Shown here: one piece after another, positions 45,156-58,207 of the stretch
Numbering within the stretch: the stretch's first letter is position 1
Layout of the letters: every line of letters starts with the position of its first letter
Assembly: GCA_001465935.1 (NCBI GenBank)
Contig: LNKV01000015.1
Coordinates: 310,001-374,000, forward strand
Length of the DNA: 64,000 nucleotides
Origin: Clarireedia homoeocarpa
Lineage: Eukaryota; Ascomycota; Leotiomycetes; Helotiales; Rutstroemiaceae
Reading direction: 5' to 3'
Position numbers and translations under genes: made by a program
Notes under the pieces: model-generated
Database searches by the model: none
What the model was told of the DNA's origin: nothing
What the model saw: only the letters and a program-made list of their open reading frames with translations

Positions 45156-48100
45156 TTACTCCAAAGCCCAGCCCAAGGTCTTCCTCTTCTCCTTGTACCA
45201 ATTCTGCACATACTCCAGCCCAGTATGCGGGCCATACGGATCCTTCTCCCATTGCGGCCTCGGGGCCTTCATTCCCGTCTCCTCCTCACATCGTGCCACC
45301 AATTCCTCCAAAGATCCGCCTCTATCATAAATAACCTCCTTCCCTCCTCCCAGCTTTTTCATCTCCGCCCTTAACTTCTCAGTAGCCTCCTTATCAACCG
45401 AGAAATCATCCTCCTTAACCACGACTCCATAATTCTTCTTCGCTCCATCCAAAGTCACTAGCTTCCTCTCCACCTCCAGCGCAACTTTCTCAGCTGGTCT
45501 GGTTAATGGATCACCCAATCCACCACCTCCCCATGTAACCCATTCTAGCATATCGCCTGGTTCGACTTTGATATGATCGCATTTACTCGGTAGCATTCTT
45601 GTCTCACCACTCGAATAATGTAGTTTCTTCCAAGATCTCGCTCCAGGTTTACCACCATTAATACCCCATGGCTTCGTAAACCATCTATCATCGTGCAGGC
45701 TGAATTCACCAGCCGACAGGAATCTGTAGAGTGTGCGTTGCGCATTACCTCCACGATGGAAACCAGGGCCACCAGTATCGGCAAGCGATTCATTGGCTTC
45801 GATACGAAGAGGGAAGTTTAGTTCGATAGCTTCAGTCGGGACGGATTTGATAGCTGGGAATAAACAGTGGCAGTCTGGGCCATCACCAATAGGACGAGCG
45901 GGAACACCACCGAAACCGATTTGGTAGAGTTGGTACCATTCTCCATCTGGCTTGAAACCGGAGTAGAAGAAATGAGGAGAGTCGGAGAATCCTGCTGCAG
46001 CACGATATTGCGGAGATCGCTGACCCATGAGAGCCTGAATAATATCCATAGTCCGACCGAGGAGATGAGTACGACAGCTTACCCCCGCAGGACGGACAGG
46101 GCGAAGCAGAGATCCCTCGGGTATAACAATATCTAAAAGGTCGTGGAACCCATCATTTACGACGCAGTGAGGGTCAAAGACTGCGAGAAGATAGTACCCA
46201 ACGAACATTTTGAACATTGTTGTGGAGAGGTAGAAGTTAATGGATGTTCCGGCCTGCGGAGAAGTGCCATTGAAATCAAAACGCAGCTTTCCGTCGATCT
46301 TCTTTAGTGAACACGTAATGGCATATGGTCCAACGCCTTGGCCGTCATCATCGACAAAGTCAGTAAAAGTACTTTCTTCATCCCCGATTTGGGTATCAAT
46401 GAGTTTCAAGATACCGGAGCGGTTTCTCGCGAGAAGCTCATTGCAGGAGGCACGGTATACACTGTGATTTGTTAGCGGTTGAAAACATGGGACGCTATTT
46501 TAACTACTCACTTGGGACCAAATCGTTCGTTGAGCTCACACACACGAAGTGCGGCTGTTCTGCATGCCGCGACAAGGGCAGTCAAATCACTACGGAACCA
46601 ATCGGGTTGACGAGAGTTTCGACAGAAGACATCGACCAATGCCGTGTTGTAAACTCCTTGAGAATAAAGTTTCACCGTCGGAATCTGTAACCCATCCTCG
46701 AAGATGGATGTTGCATTGATAGACATACTGCCAGGTACCTTACCTCCAACATCACTATGATCCGTTAGTTACTTCTAAAGACCCAAGTAGGTGGAGAACT
46801 CACGTCATGTGTCCAAAATTTGCTGCCCATCCCACTAACTCGCCCTTAAAATGAATCGGAAGTAGAACAATCACGTCGTTAAGATGAGTGACTGCACCAC
46901 TGATTTCGTACACATCATTAGTGACGAAAACATCACCCTCTTCAATGGTCCCTTTCCAGGAACTCAGGAACTGTCCAATGAAGCTACCGAACTGACCGAC
47001 CAACATCTTGCCCTCCTTATTTGTGATGACATTGAATTCATCTTGCTGGTCGCGAATAGCAGGGGACATACTGCATCTAAGCATAAGAGTGTCCATCTCA
47101 TTTCTGATTGACTGTAGCGAAGATGAAATCAGTGTTGGAATCAGTGGCGACTTTTGAACGAGCTCTTGAGCACTGTCCCAATCATGATGAGCGAGATTAC
47201 TTGTCAAGTTGGTATCTTCATTTGGGAAGATCAAGATATTTCCATACGCATCGATCTCTCCGAAGAAGCCAGGAAGAATGAGAGTATTCGAATCCATCTC
47301 TGTGATGACACATGGTCCTTGAACTTTATATCCAGCTTTCGAGATCCTAGCTCTGTCCCAGAAAATGGCCTCCAGTTTCTGTCCCTCGGTGCTGATTATC
47401 TTTCGGCTGACGATAGCATCATCTGGCGGCGTAGAGTCTGTGCCCGCGGATGCATTCTCTATAGCAGTGAGTTCTGTGTCTGGAGAACCATCTGTGACGA
47501 TGGCGCCAAGACGCATCAGTTCAAGAGCAAAGGTAGGCAGTGAGAAACTGAATTGCTGCTCATGAGCGGCGTCGAATCGTGTGCGGACACGCTTGATAAA
47601 ATCTTCCCGCTCAACTTTGAAGTCCTCTTCTAGTAGCGGAATTGACATTGTCAAAGCCTGTCCCTTGTACCTGAGGTCGGCTTCGTAGTTGATCCTGAGC
47701 GGAGCCGAAGGATTGTCTCCTAGAGCCTTCACCATAATCTCTTTGCAGCTATCTCTCAAGTTTGAGAGGTTGTCGAAGAGCTCATCTTGGGTTGCATCGT
47801 CGAGTAGCTTGATGAAAGAAGCCGATAACTCATGACTCAATTTGGTTGTTGCGTCGCCTTGTGCACAGAGAACTCCAGGAGCGGGAGGCACAATGACAGG
47901 CCAGGCTCCCAATAACTTTCCGACAGCATTGGCGTGCATTGGACCAGCGCCACCAAAAGCGACGAGCGAGAAATCTTCTGGATTGTAACCTTGTTCCACT
48001 GACACGTTGCGCAACGCATTATACATCCTTTCGTTGACTAGGTTGTAGATACCTTGAGCTGTTTGATCAGTAGTGAGTCCCATTTGCTTCGCAACATTTT

Positions 48101-49491
48101 CAACCGCAGTAGTGGCGGCAGCAATATCCAAGGGAAAAGCACCCCCAAGGAGTTTGTCAGGGAGATATCCTAGAACAACGTTGGCATCTGTAACTGTCGC
48201 ATTTGTGCCACCTTTTCCATAACAAGCAGGTCCGGGATTTGCGCCAGAAGATTCTGGACCAACACGAAGTGTGGAAGTAAGCTCAACGTATTGCGCTATC
48301 GATCCTCCACCAGCTCCAACAGTCCTAATCTTATGTTAGTAGAGTAATTCGTAAGCGAGAACCACACTTACTGAACATCTACCGATGGCGCTCGCACAGT
48401 AAGAGCATCGACAGCCGTCTCTCTACGAAGAGCAGGAGTACCATCAGAAATCAATGCACAATCTGTCGACGTGCCGCCCATATCCAGAGTGATCAAGTTT
48501 CGGTATTTGGTCTTCTTTGCAACAACATCCGCAACACCCCGCACACCACCTGCTGGCCCAGACATCAAGATGTTAACCGGAAGATCACCAGCCAACCCTA
48601 GGGTAGTGAGACCCCCATCACTTTTCAAAATACGGATAGTCTCACTATCCTCTGCAAGAAGGGTTTGAAGATTCGCCAGATACTTCTTCACAACCGGCTT
48701 CACGATCGCGTTGGCACTCGCAGTTACTGTTCTTTCATATTCCCCCATTTCCGGTAAGACATCGCTAGAACAGATAATCTCAACATCAGGACCAAACTCC
48801 TCTTTGAGAACTTTTGCTACAACCTTTTCATGCTCATCGTTCTTGTAAGAATTCAATAAACTAACAGTGATAGCTTCAGGCTTCTGTTTCTTTAATCGAA
48901 CGAGATCTTTCCGGAGAGCCGCCTCGTCAATCTTTGTAACAGCGACACCATCAGATCCCATCATGCCTATACTCTGGATTGTACTTTCGAGTGGTACTAT
49001 GGGATCCGGTGGGATGAAGTTAATCCAAGCTCCTAGGCCACCGGGAATCTGAGACCTCCGTACAGCAAGAACATCTTTGTGTCCCGCGGTGACGATAAGT
49101 CCGGTTTTCGCACCTTTCCCTTCCAACACAGCGTTCGTTGCTAAAGTTATGTTAGCTTGCATCCTAAAGTTACAATTGATCAATATTCGCCCATACCGAC
49201 AGTCGTTCCATGATGAATGCTCTCAAACTTGCCCTCCCAATTATATAGACTTTTCAATTGTTTCCTTGCCTCTGTGATGCCATTCTTGACACCAATACTC
49301 TGGTCATGTCCTGTAGACAGGACCTTTGTCCGCACAGTCTTCCCTTCTGGAGTGAAAACACATACATCTGTGAAAGTCCCCTAAGCAGAATGATCAGTTC
49401 CACAGTCAACAGTTACACCACGGGGGCAGCATACTCCAACATCAACCCCCAGCTTATATCCGCTTCCTTTGGGTACACCTGCGTCTCCCAT
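45156..49491 (-). CDS. oxp1: 5-oxoprolinase (ATP-hydrolysing)
   Basis: Opens 5-oxo-L-proline to glutamate with ATP in the gamma-glutamyl (glutathione) cycle. Six exons can be traced on the minus strand, starting at 49491 (MGDAGVPKGSGYKLGVDVG). They continue across a 54-bp intron into GTFTDVCVFTPEGKTVRTKV, then through 49183-48368, about 48328-46800, 46726-46508 and a last exon ending at 45156. The HyuA half (ATPase fold, SDVLPEMGEYERTVTASANA; NLITLDMGGTSTDCALISDG) precedes the HyuB half (RCSMSPAIRDQQDEFNVITN; GGPGFHRGGNAQRTLYRF; VTWGGGGLGDPL) in one polypeptide, as in eukaryotic enzymes. Total about 1,300 residues. All landmark motifs are present. Confidence 0.92.
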
Positions 49492-50806
49492 ATTTTATCG
49501 ATAGCTATAAAAAGGATAAGCAAGAAGAGCTCAGCTCACACCGCCTCGTGTGATCGAGGGGAGTCGTCATCTTTAACATATTGCCTGCCCAGACATGCAC
49601 GTTGGCGGAACCCCACCTCCAGCTCCCATCTCCATGCATATCGAGATTTGGCTCTTGGCAGTCATCTCAAATAAGTTAAAAAGCGTCGGATCTCCGAGTG
49701 CACAATATCTAAGCACAGCTTATCACTGGTTAGAGGCTGCAGATAGCCGATATATTAATGGTTATCGCTTACCCGATAGGGGTTGATGATCGATCGGTGA
49801 CCGATAGCAATGACCTTCTTTCGATAAGTTAACGTCGCATTTATCAATGTCATTCATCGACTGCGGGGTCGAGTCTAGATGCTTTGTCTCTATTTTGATA
49901 TGACCGCATTATAAAATAGAAGTCTCTAGATATCTAATCGTGAATCTCTATATGGCTTCGCGTTGACTAATAACCTAGAAATGGCAGGTAAGATTGTTCG
50001 GATGTTTGTACCGCAACGCGTCATTTCCAATTGGATTTGATAACAATAATAATAGGCTTTCTGAGCTTCATAAAGAGCTCCCAAATTAGATGTTCGGCGA
50101 AGTGACATCCCCGCCTCAGCTTGGAGGTCCATTCGTGCGAGAGTGCATATACACGCTGACCAACGGCTCTTTTTTTTTTTTTTTTTTGAAACCCCTTACC
50201 AGCAGAAGATGTCTGCATAGTTAAATCTCATCATGTGACAATCACCTCTCCCACCCAATTGTTTGACGCGCTGTCCTAATACCGTCGGGAGCGGCTATAG
50301 AAAGCACCTACTACCCTTCAACTACCGTGCAGGGCGTTTGCGACCAAGAAGGACGCCGTCTCTACAAGTCAACGACATTGTGCATGATTTGACTTTACAC
50401 CTGCATGTTTTTACTATCAAAGTCGCACAAATCACGCTGGCTGTTACCTAGGCGTGCCTCCTATGAAGTGCTCGAAATGCCGCTAAGGTAAGATGATCCT
50501 TAGCTGTAATAGTTGGAGACTCGTTTGAACTATGTCTGGACAATAAGATCGATGTATTCACACAACCGGATATTACGTATTACCCCAAAGCTGATGATAA
50601 GACCGTGATAAATCAAAATTTTAGCGGAGTATATTGCTCTGTAAGTCCTATATCTATTATCTCCTCTATACACCGTCCCCGCGACAGATTTCCACTGACA
50701 AACACCAAACTCCTAGCTCTAGTCCAGCTATACTATAACATAATCTTAAAATCATATCCTCCAAGACAAATAACATCCTCTGCGACAAAAATCTTATGCG
50801 TGGTGC
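49492..50806. other. intergenic region, no gene recognised
   Basis: 1.3 kb between the 5-oxoprolinase start and the LRO1 stop. A T17 run is at 50170-50186. Open frames on both strands are short and featureless. No RNA gene is seen. Confidence 0.45.
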
Positions 50807-52921
50807 TCATAATTCATCTCTAACAACCTTCTCCAGTTTCTCAAACACCTCCTCGGCTTTTTTCTCCAACCTGTTCATCGCCCCCTCTTCCCTGCTCTTT
50901 TCCTTTTGCTTCTCCTCCTCCCTCCTCTTTGCCAAGTACTCATCTTCCTCGAAGACTTTGACTCTCTCCGCATATATTCCTATGTTGCTCACAACATTCT
51001 CCTCAATTTCCTCCCCTCGTCCTGCTACCACCCTCAGAATCAGATCGTTCAAACTCTGTCTTCCCAGGATATCAACATGATCACCAGTATTTGGACCGCC
51101 TCGAGGACTAAATCTATCCGGCTCATGAGGCATTTCGAATGTCTTGATCTTGACACCAGCAGGGTTGTAGCGATGATATTTCCACCCACGATTGCACATA
51201 TAACCTATAGAGAGGAGATTTACCGTGCCGTCGCCCTCACCGAGAATGACGCCATGGTCAATGTTGGCCTGTGTGAGGCCAGTATCGATGGTAATATTCA
51301 GCTTGGATAGAGGATTATCACTATGGCGGTAGTAGTAGGAACGTTCAGTTGGTTTGCCGATCCCTGGAATGTGTTAATCCTGTGCCAAATCGAGAGAAAG
51401 GAAATGACCTACCATAAAAACAGTATATTTTGAGATTCGGTGCAAGCGGTAGTCTCGTCTCTAAAGGATTGATCCATTTCTTCGGGTCGTCTTCGTTTGC
51501 ATCCACTTCCTTCTTCGTATGCGCAATGCCATGGGAATAACTACTCTGCACTTGATTCTGATACCAGTCTTCAGTAGTATTATAGAGATAGCCAAGACTC
51601 TCTTGCACTGTTAGATTGCGATACCCGGTAGAGGTGTTTTGGTTCTTGAAGTTTAGAAATTTGCCGTAGCTCACTTCTTGGTCCGGAGTATCGTCAGGTG
51701 CCCAAGTTTCATTCCCCCAAACAGCATCGCCTCCCATGGGCAACATGGACGATATTCCTGGCATTGCTCGGAATATATCCGCTCGCTCCTCCTTGCTTAG
51801 AAACTTCTCTAACCCATAAACAGCGAAAGCATTAAGCTGAGCCGTATCTTTCATCTCTCCTGATAGCACAGCCGGAAGTCCCTTTAGTGCCCCAAGCATA
51901 CAACCACTAATGTTAATCCATGATTCCACATGTTTGTCGACCCAGTCATCACCGCCGTTTCCGCCACTCTTTGCCGCAACCCAATGGAAGAAATAGAAAA
52001 GAACTTGGCCGCCCATAGAATGTGATACTAGAACTGCTTTTTTGCCCGAAATACTGTTCGCCATCTCAACATGCATCTTTAGGCGTGTGAAGTACTGGTC
52101 CCGGACTTCGAGGTTTGCATAGGATAGTCTCCAGTCATAGGCCGCTGTGAAACTATTTGTGGGATCATAACCGATAGTTGCTAGATTCTCCAGAATTTTA
52201 TTCCAGATCCAATACCCTGTTATGAAGAAGTCCGCAGCATCAAACCCTTGCGCAGCTCTTAGCTTAATACCCCCTGGAGGATCCAGTCCAGTCCACTTAT
52301 CGAGCATGATATGTCTTTTCCAATTCTCCTTATCCTGCAGCAATGCCCTCATCATACTCCAACTGCCCCATAGTCTCTTCCTGAAAAACGGTCGCGATGC
52401 ATTCGTTGTGCCCCACGACTCCAACCCTGTCGAAATCACACCAGGTATCATAACAACCGGATGATTAGCATGAATGCCTTGTGCTCTCAGTTTTAGTCCT
52501 ACCGAGAAGGAATCATAATTGACGGCTTCTTGTTCCCCTCTCTGAAAGCGCAACACGGTCAGCACAAATTCCGATCTTAGACTTCCTGCAAAACCCAAGG
52601 ACTCACAGCCAAATCTCGCGCATCTTTCACAAACCCTGCCGGCAGTACATCCATCAAGCTATCCATGCTCAAATCTCTCAGCTCCGGAAGATCAAACAAA
52701 TCATTTCTTTCTGCGAAAAATCCTGCCACGACCAATCCAAATAAACCACCCAAGAAGAATATAAATGTATTTCGACGCTTTGTTTTACTTTTGGTATGAG
52801 AGAGTGTTTTCGGAACGAGTACCATCTGCATATGTTCGGGGTTGTGAGGAGAATGTGACCGAGCTAGCGCTTCAGAGGAAGGGGGAGTGCCCACAAAGAT
52901 ACGACGAAGCCAGGACGCCAT
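50807..52921 (-). CDS. lro1: phospholipid:diacylglycerol acyltransferase (PDAT)
   Basis: Makes triacylglycerol by moving an acyl chain from phospholipid to diacylglycerol at the ER. Three exons join at introns near 52535-52605 (GTGAGT...TTTCAG) and 51363-51411 (GTAGGT...TTCCAG), giving about 660 residues. There is an N-terminal basic segment, then one membrane anchor (FIFFLGGLFGLVVAGFF). The LCAT-like catalytic domain follows, with PVVMIPGVISTGLESWG, the nucleophile elbow VLVSHSMGGQVLFYFFHW, the acid in GEGDGTVNLLSIGYMC and the His in GDHVDILG. The last ~60 residues are a Glu/Lys-rich helix. The catalytic triad is intact. Confidence 0.93.
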
Positions 52922-53326
52922 GTTCGCGGGGTGGTTATGAAATTCGTATAAAAGGTAGGATAAGTGGTAGTAATCTTATCAAGCCATTGTTGACGACGAC
53001 GGTGGTGAGGAGGATTTTCGCAATAGCTCTAAGCTAGACTTCAAACACGGGAAGATGCTTGCATTTAACTACTCGTAAGTTATTGTTATCGAAATTATTA
53101 TCACAAGCCTAAAGCTACCTACGTAATTTGGGTCGGTATTGGCGGGCGGACTGAGCCGGAACTTTACAATTTTCCGTTCCTGCACTAGTCTTCTTTCGAA
53201 TCCTTGGCGAGCAGGGCTTGAACCTGCACCGGAAAGCATGACATGTGAAAGAACAGCAAAGTTTGTCCGATCGCGGTTCCACAAACAGCTTCTCCAGTCG
53301 TCCCGCCAGAGCTTGCGACTGCAAAC
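52922..53326. other. divergent intergenic region LRO1/NAA30
   Basis: 405 bp shared by two divergent genes. It contains a tRNA T-arm-like sequence on the minus strand (53211-53227), but no complete tRNA can be folded. Confidence 0.5.
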
Positions 53327-53979
53327 ATGGCAAGTGAAGCTCTGGGCGCGGTGGCCGCGACTCATGCAGAGCTGCCTTCCGAGTTGCGGTATATTCGATA
53401 TAAGCATGCCCTGGAAAAACAATATCTGCCTTCCATTCGAGCCTTAATCTCGAAGGATCTGAGCGAGCCATACAGTATATATGTTTATCGGTACTTCTTA
53501 TATCAATGGGAGGATTTGTGTTTCATGGTACCTTTCCTGTCCATGGCCTAGGCCTTTTTCTCCATTATTCTCAATAAGACAAGCTAAGAAAAACATAGGC
53601 CCTCGACCCCGCCCCCTCATCTAATCCCCCGCTCCACGGCATCCTCATATCGAAACTCGAGCAACACTCTTCGCATTCCCCAGCCACTCTTCGCGGCTAC
53701 ATCGCCATGCTAGCGGTCGATTCTACGTATCGAGGTCGTGGGATTGCAACCAAACTCGTAACATTGGCGATCGATGCGATGAAAGCGCGGGGTGCAGATG
53801 AAATAGTCTTAGAAACGGAAGAGACGAATGTTGCTGCTATGAGACTGTACGAGCGGCTGGGCTTTATAAGAAGTAAGAAGTTGAATCGGTACTACCTGAA
53901 TGGCAGTAGCGCATATCGATTGGTCTTACATTTGAAAAGAGTAAGCGACATGCAACCAGACGCGTCGCCGGAGGTTTAA
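53327..53979 (+). CDS. naa30: N-alpha-acetyltransferase 30, NatC catalytic subunit (MAK3)
   Basis: Acetylates nascent chains starting Met-hydrophobic, as part of NatC on the ribosome. Two exons (53327-53527 and 53599-53979) give about 193 residues. The GNAT fold is recognisable: RYIRYKHALEKQYLPSIRAL at the N-terminus, then SEPYSIYVYRYFLYQWEDLC, typical of MAK3. The acetyl-CoA loop AVDSTYRGRGIATKLV follows. Motif B is ETEETNVAAMRLYERLGF, and RYYLNGSSAYRLVLHL closes the domain. Between them, a proline-rich insert is coded at the start of exon 2. Confidence 0.93.
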
Positions 53980-54294
53980 GGGTATTTTGCCATGACAGAA
54001 CGTTATAAATATACCCATACATAGAAGACGAGACATGGCGGTGCGACCAGAGATATCCAAGAGAAGACAGTCGCATGAGATGCGATAAATATAAGTTTTG
54101 GTAATTATAGATTCCGAATATGCTCCCTGAGCATTAAATTTATAATGGTTAACGCCAGCCCTTATGAAGAATTCCTTGACCTTGACCCAGATATGCTTCG
54201 CAAGTTTCTCAAACAGCTACCAACTTTACGGGTATCATGCATATATCCTCCAACCTTCCCATGCTCAAAATGCCATCCACAGACTATCCGCTCT
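53980..54294. other. convergent intergenic, NAA30 and OXR1 3' flanks
   Basis: 315 bp between convergent stops. A plus-strand open frame from 54145 is antisense to the OXR1 end and not called. Confidence 0.5.
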
Positions 54295-55369
54295 TTAATT
54301 CCCAATACTCCAGACCTCCACTCCAATGATATCGAATTTCTCTCCTTCTTCACTCAGAGGTTCATTTCCAAAAGTCGGACATGTGCTACTGATACCTTTC
54401 TCGAATGTATCGTCCAACCATAATCCATAACGTCCGTCTCCGCCACCTACACTCAAGAATCCGGTTTCGCAAAACATCATATAGTCGTTCATGCCAGAAT
54501 AGGGGAAGGCTTTGAAGCGTATTCGTTCAGGAGTACTCGATCCAGTCCCAAAGGCGGAGGAGTTCGGTGTAGGGGGGCGGAGGGGATTAGTCGAGCTGGT
54601 TGGCGACAGGAGGCTACCGGATGGCACATGGTGATTGCCAATCGTGGTTGTTCGTTGCAGATTTGTAGTATCAGCGGAGGGTGGTGGAGGCAAATTTGAT
54701 AGTAGCGAAGACGATAGGACAGATGCTCGCCATAAGAAGCATTCCCCAGTACCATAATAATGCGGAGCAGGGTGAGGGGCTTCTGTCAGATATGCACCGA
54801 ACAACTAGAATCAGACCATTAGTATTTGCTTTGCATGTTATAGCAGAATAAACACATACACCACCATCGCCATCTTTTACTACCAGAACGAATCCATTCC
54901 TCAATCCCCTCAAGTCATCACACTTTTTATACAATGTCCCCAGGCTAACTCCATCCTGTTCCAAGCTATAAACCAGCTTCCACTCTTCGCAAAGTTGTAA
55001 CCTCGGCGGGACAAGCAATCTGATTTCCTCCGCCAATGCGCGACTAAGTAATTGTGCGGATGGATTTGTGTTTTCCCTCCATCCCTTCAAACTCACAGGG
55101 TATAGCGGAGGTGGTTGAAACGGCGAGGCTGTGCGATGCGGCGGGGTGTATACTCCTTCTACACCATTCGAACTTTTGGGATAGGTAGGCGATAAAGCTT
55201 TATTGTATGCGTGACTGTTCTGACTTGGATCTGTAGAAAATCGTCGTAGAAGTCCGGTGACAGCGTGTGACACAGTGGAGGGCATTCCCCAAGAGCCGGA
55301 AGCCGATAGGGCTGGAGTGGAGTGTCCCGAGGATGTTGGAGTTTCGTCGTGATAGCTCTTGGTTGACAT
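54295..55369 (-). CDS. oxr1: TLDc-domain oxidation resistance protein OXR1
   Basis: A TLDc protein protecting against oxidative damage; in yeast Oxr1 also promotes V-ATPase disassembly. Two exons join around a roughly 52-bp intron (about 54805-54857), restoring KDGDGG followed by LFGAYLTEAPHP. Residues 1-90 are Ser/Pro-rich and disordered. The TLDc domain starts with SRALAEEIRLLVPPRLQL and WKLVYSLEQDGVSLGTLYKK. It is interrupted by a low-complexity Ser/Thr/Pro insert (about 195-250) before RIRFKAFPYSGMNDYMMFCE. It ends GGDGRYGLWLDDTFEKGIS and VEVWSIGN. The insert is common in fungal members. Confidence 0.88.
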
Positions 55370-56951
55370 GGTCTTGGAATTTTCACTGCATTAAGTGAAT
55401 ATATGCATGCGACTGCTTCGGGTTTCAATGTGTCGTAGTTGAATAGTCTTGGTTGAGTGTGTTGCGATAAGTTATAGAGCCAACAATAGAATTGAGTTCG
55501 TGGCCTGATGAGAGGAAGGTTGTGGCCTCGCACTTGTGAAGCGTTATGAGGTTCAATTGGTGGAAACTAATTAGTGGCTGGTGATAAGGCTGAATGTGGC
55601 AATCGCATCTCACTACAAGTAAACTCACAATTGACACTCCTTGTGCTCTTCTCAAAAGTTATGATATGTTGTGGTTTTGGTTTATTCCTTCAAAAGTCTT
55701 CGAATTCATACGCCGAAAGGGGCATCTGAGGTGATATCTGGTGCAACACTGCGACTGGTGGCTTGCTCTGAGCATATATACAGGATTATAGCAAACTACG
55801 TCATCAATGTTTGAAGTATATCAGGTCAATCTAGCTTACAACATACCTGCAGTAACAATACATCCCAGGTTATCTTTTGTACCATGCTCACTTGCTTTGA
55901 ATAGAGGCGAATTAGTCCGTATGTAGTCTCATTTTACTTTCGTTGCTGCTACTGGTCAGCAGCCCTATATTAAATTCGACTACAAGTGCGAGCCACCCTA
56001 GCAACCCCCTTAACTGCCCTCTCTTGTTTACGTCGAGATCACAAGTAGGTGGTAGTAAAAGGGGTAAAGTAAGCAGCCTAAATCTTGAGCTACACAAGTC
56101 CGCAGTTACCAACCAAAAGACATTTCTAGTGCTAGAATCCAGCGCACTAAGTTCAAAACATACTGTCTTTGGTTATCCACTGCAAATATATTAGACCCTC
56201 AAGCAGTCGTATGTTAACGGCGCATCTCCATGGACAAGAGTCTCAGTTCGAAGATTTTCCCCACGTGATCGGTCTTCATTCCCAATGTTAATAGCACTTG
56301 GTTCATGCCCAATAAGGACTACATGCGGGATCTGTCTTCGTAGTCCCTCGTGGCTGTTCATTTCCATAACTACCTCATGCAGTAGCATATACTTCCGTCC
56401 TGACTCGTTATCCAACATGCTCGATGGCGAGAGATCATATTGATGGTTCTTTTAAAAAGACGCTCTTCCAGTATGTGATGGCTTTGTCGACATGGTAGTA
56501 AGAAATGCAGACGAGAGATGTTGAGCTAGGATCAGAAAGAGTGTAAGACCCCGCCTTTATTGTTCATCTGATAGATTAGGGCTGAATTTATCCATAGGGC
56601 TGAGCTAGATGTGCAGCGTTGGCGGGGCAGCTCCTGTTTAGGACAAGATGGGGCACCATGACTTGTGTTGCCATGCATTGGTTCTTGGAGTGAGAGTTTA
56701 TTGGTCACTCACTTGTGTTACAGCAGATGTTCTAAAGTCATGTTTAAGTAAGATTATATCATATATTGGAATCTGTCGAGGCGAGGCTTCTACTGAACTT
56801 TGAAGGACAGAACCAAATTCGAGAAGGAGCTCTAGAAAGACGTTGTGTCAGTGAGACTGGGACCATACTTTATGCAGATAGACTCAAAGCTTTCCAACAC
56901 ATCTAAAGCATCAGTATTTCAAATATCTGTCAGCAGATGAATTCTTGACTT
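55370..56951. other. intergenic region, no gene recognised
   Basis: 1.6 kb between the OXR1 start and the HEM4 stop. Short open frames only. The region from 56540 to 56940 is likely HEM4 3' flank. No RNA genes are recognised. Confidence 0.45.
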
Positions 56952-57944
56952 TCATTTTCTATTTTGTGAGAACTTCTTGATGCCCTCAATGACCCCTTCA
57001 GGGCTTGGCTTATCAGCGCAGACATCCGGTTCATAGTCAAAAGTGTTCTTCAAGTAATCCCTTGTGGTCGGTCCAATCGTGGCGATGAATGTTTTTCGCT
57101 GTGTTCCTTCTTCGTTCGCAAGATGCTTTGCCTTTCCCATTTCCGGGTCTAACCACCCCAAAGCACGCAGCATAGCTTCACACCCAGTCGGTGAGAATAC
57201 AACTACCCATCGTGATTTCCTCACTTCTGTGCCTTTCAACAATTCTGTGAAATTCTGTTCAAAAGATTCCATTACACCAGTTCCATAGACCACCAATTCA
57301 TCAACTTGGATCCTCCTTTCTTCTGGGAGTGTTGGATCCATCAACGTCTTCGGTATGATATCCCTTCGCTGCTCACCGACCATGAATAGCAAGGGTGGTT
57401 TGATCTTTCGATCGTCGTACCACTTTCCATAGTGATCTAACATATAATACGCCAATGCCTCTCCATTGCCAGTTTCCGCTCCAAATATATTTAGCGGTGG
57501 ACTCTGAGGAATTGATCGCAGAGCTCTAGATGTAGCAGGACCAACGGTATATATTGGTACATCTTGAAGATTCGGCCATGTCTCACTCTCTACGAATAAA
57601 TTAGCGCTGTCATTACTCCAGTGAAGTATATTGTTAATCCTACCATCGTTTCCCTCCTCCACTAGTTTTGCAAAGAGCTCTACAGCTCTTTGACTTGTGA
57701 AGATCAATCCACCATATTTATTCTTATCTTGATTACCAATTTCCCTGTTTTTTAGGAATGCCTTCACTTCCTGTACCCCTTCTTCAACAAATTTATGTTC
57801 CAGAACGGGTACGAAAACCGGCTCAAATCCGCTTCCTTCGACCTTCACATCCTGGAACTTCTCCTCATAGCCATCATTTGGTATGCTTTTTGTCTTGAGC
57901 AGAAATGCTGGTACCCTCTCCTTCTGAAGATTGGTGTTGCTCAT
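56952..57944 (-). CDS. hem4: uroporphyrinogen-III synthase
   Basis: Closes and isomerises hydroxymethylbilane to uroporphyrinogen III, the fourth step after ALA in haem synthesis (EC 4.2.1.75), in the cytosol. One exon of 330 codons, within the fungal range. Landmarks: PAFLLKTKSIPNDGYEEKF at the start, YGGLIFTSQRAVELFAKLV, VPIYTVGPATSRALR, and WVVVFSPTGCEAMLRALGWL. FIATIGPTTRDYLKNTFDY follows, with the terminal PSPEGVIEGIKKF. It sits 264 bp from divergent ERV1. Confidence 0.93.
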   Translation of the reverse strand: MSNTNLQKERVPAFLLKTKSIPNDGYEEKFQDVKVEGSGFEPVFVPVLEHKFVEEGVQEVKAFLKNREIGNQDKNKYGGLIFTSQRAVELFAKLVEEGNDGRINNILHWSNDSANLFVESETWPNLQDVPIYTVGPATSRALRSIPQSPPLNIFGAETGNGEALAYYMLDHYGKWYDDRKIKPPLLFMVGEQRRDIIPKTLMDPTLPEERRIQVDELVVYGTGVMESFEQNFTELLKGTEVRKSRWVVVFSPTGCEAMLRALGWLDPEMGKAKHLANEEGTQRKTFIATIGPTTRDYLKNTFDYEPDVCADKPSPEGVIEGIKKFSQNRK

Positions 57945-58207
57945 CTTCGCTTGCGCATTGTGAAATTTGCCCAGGAAGGAGGGGAAGCAAAATGAAGCTC
58001 ATGATCAACTAAGTGGGGTGGAATAATGACGATGTTCCATTGAAGTTTAAATTTTGGCCCTTGCAGTTATGCGGGAACAGCCGAAGATGTTCCGAAGAAT
58101 TGTGTGCGCGTTACAAAGCTTCGATGAAGCATCCATGATGTCCTTCTGTGCTGCGTATCAAATTGTTTCTGGGAGCCGGAGTACTATAGATTTTGGGGAT
58201 AAATATA

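Noticed and set aside
45117..45374. plus-strand open frame at the 5-oxoprolinase 3' end
   Set aside because: Antisense to a confidently assigned exon.
53190..53290. tRNA candidate on the minus strand (T-arm-like GCAGGTTCAAGCCCTGC, 53227-53211)
   Set aside because: The T stem and loop are perfect, but no upstream 7-bp acceptor partner, D arm or anticodon arm can be folded, with or without an intron. Likely chance or a tRNA remnant.
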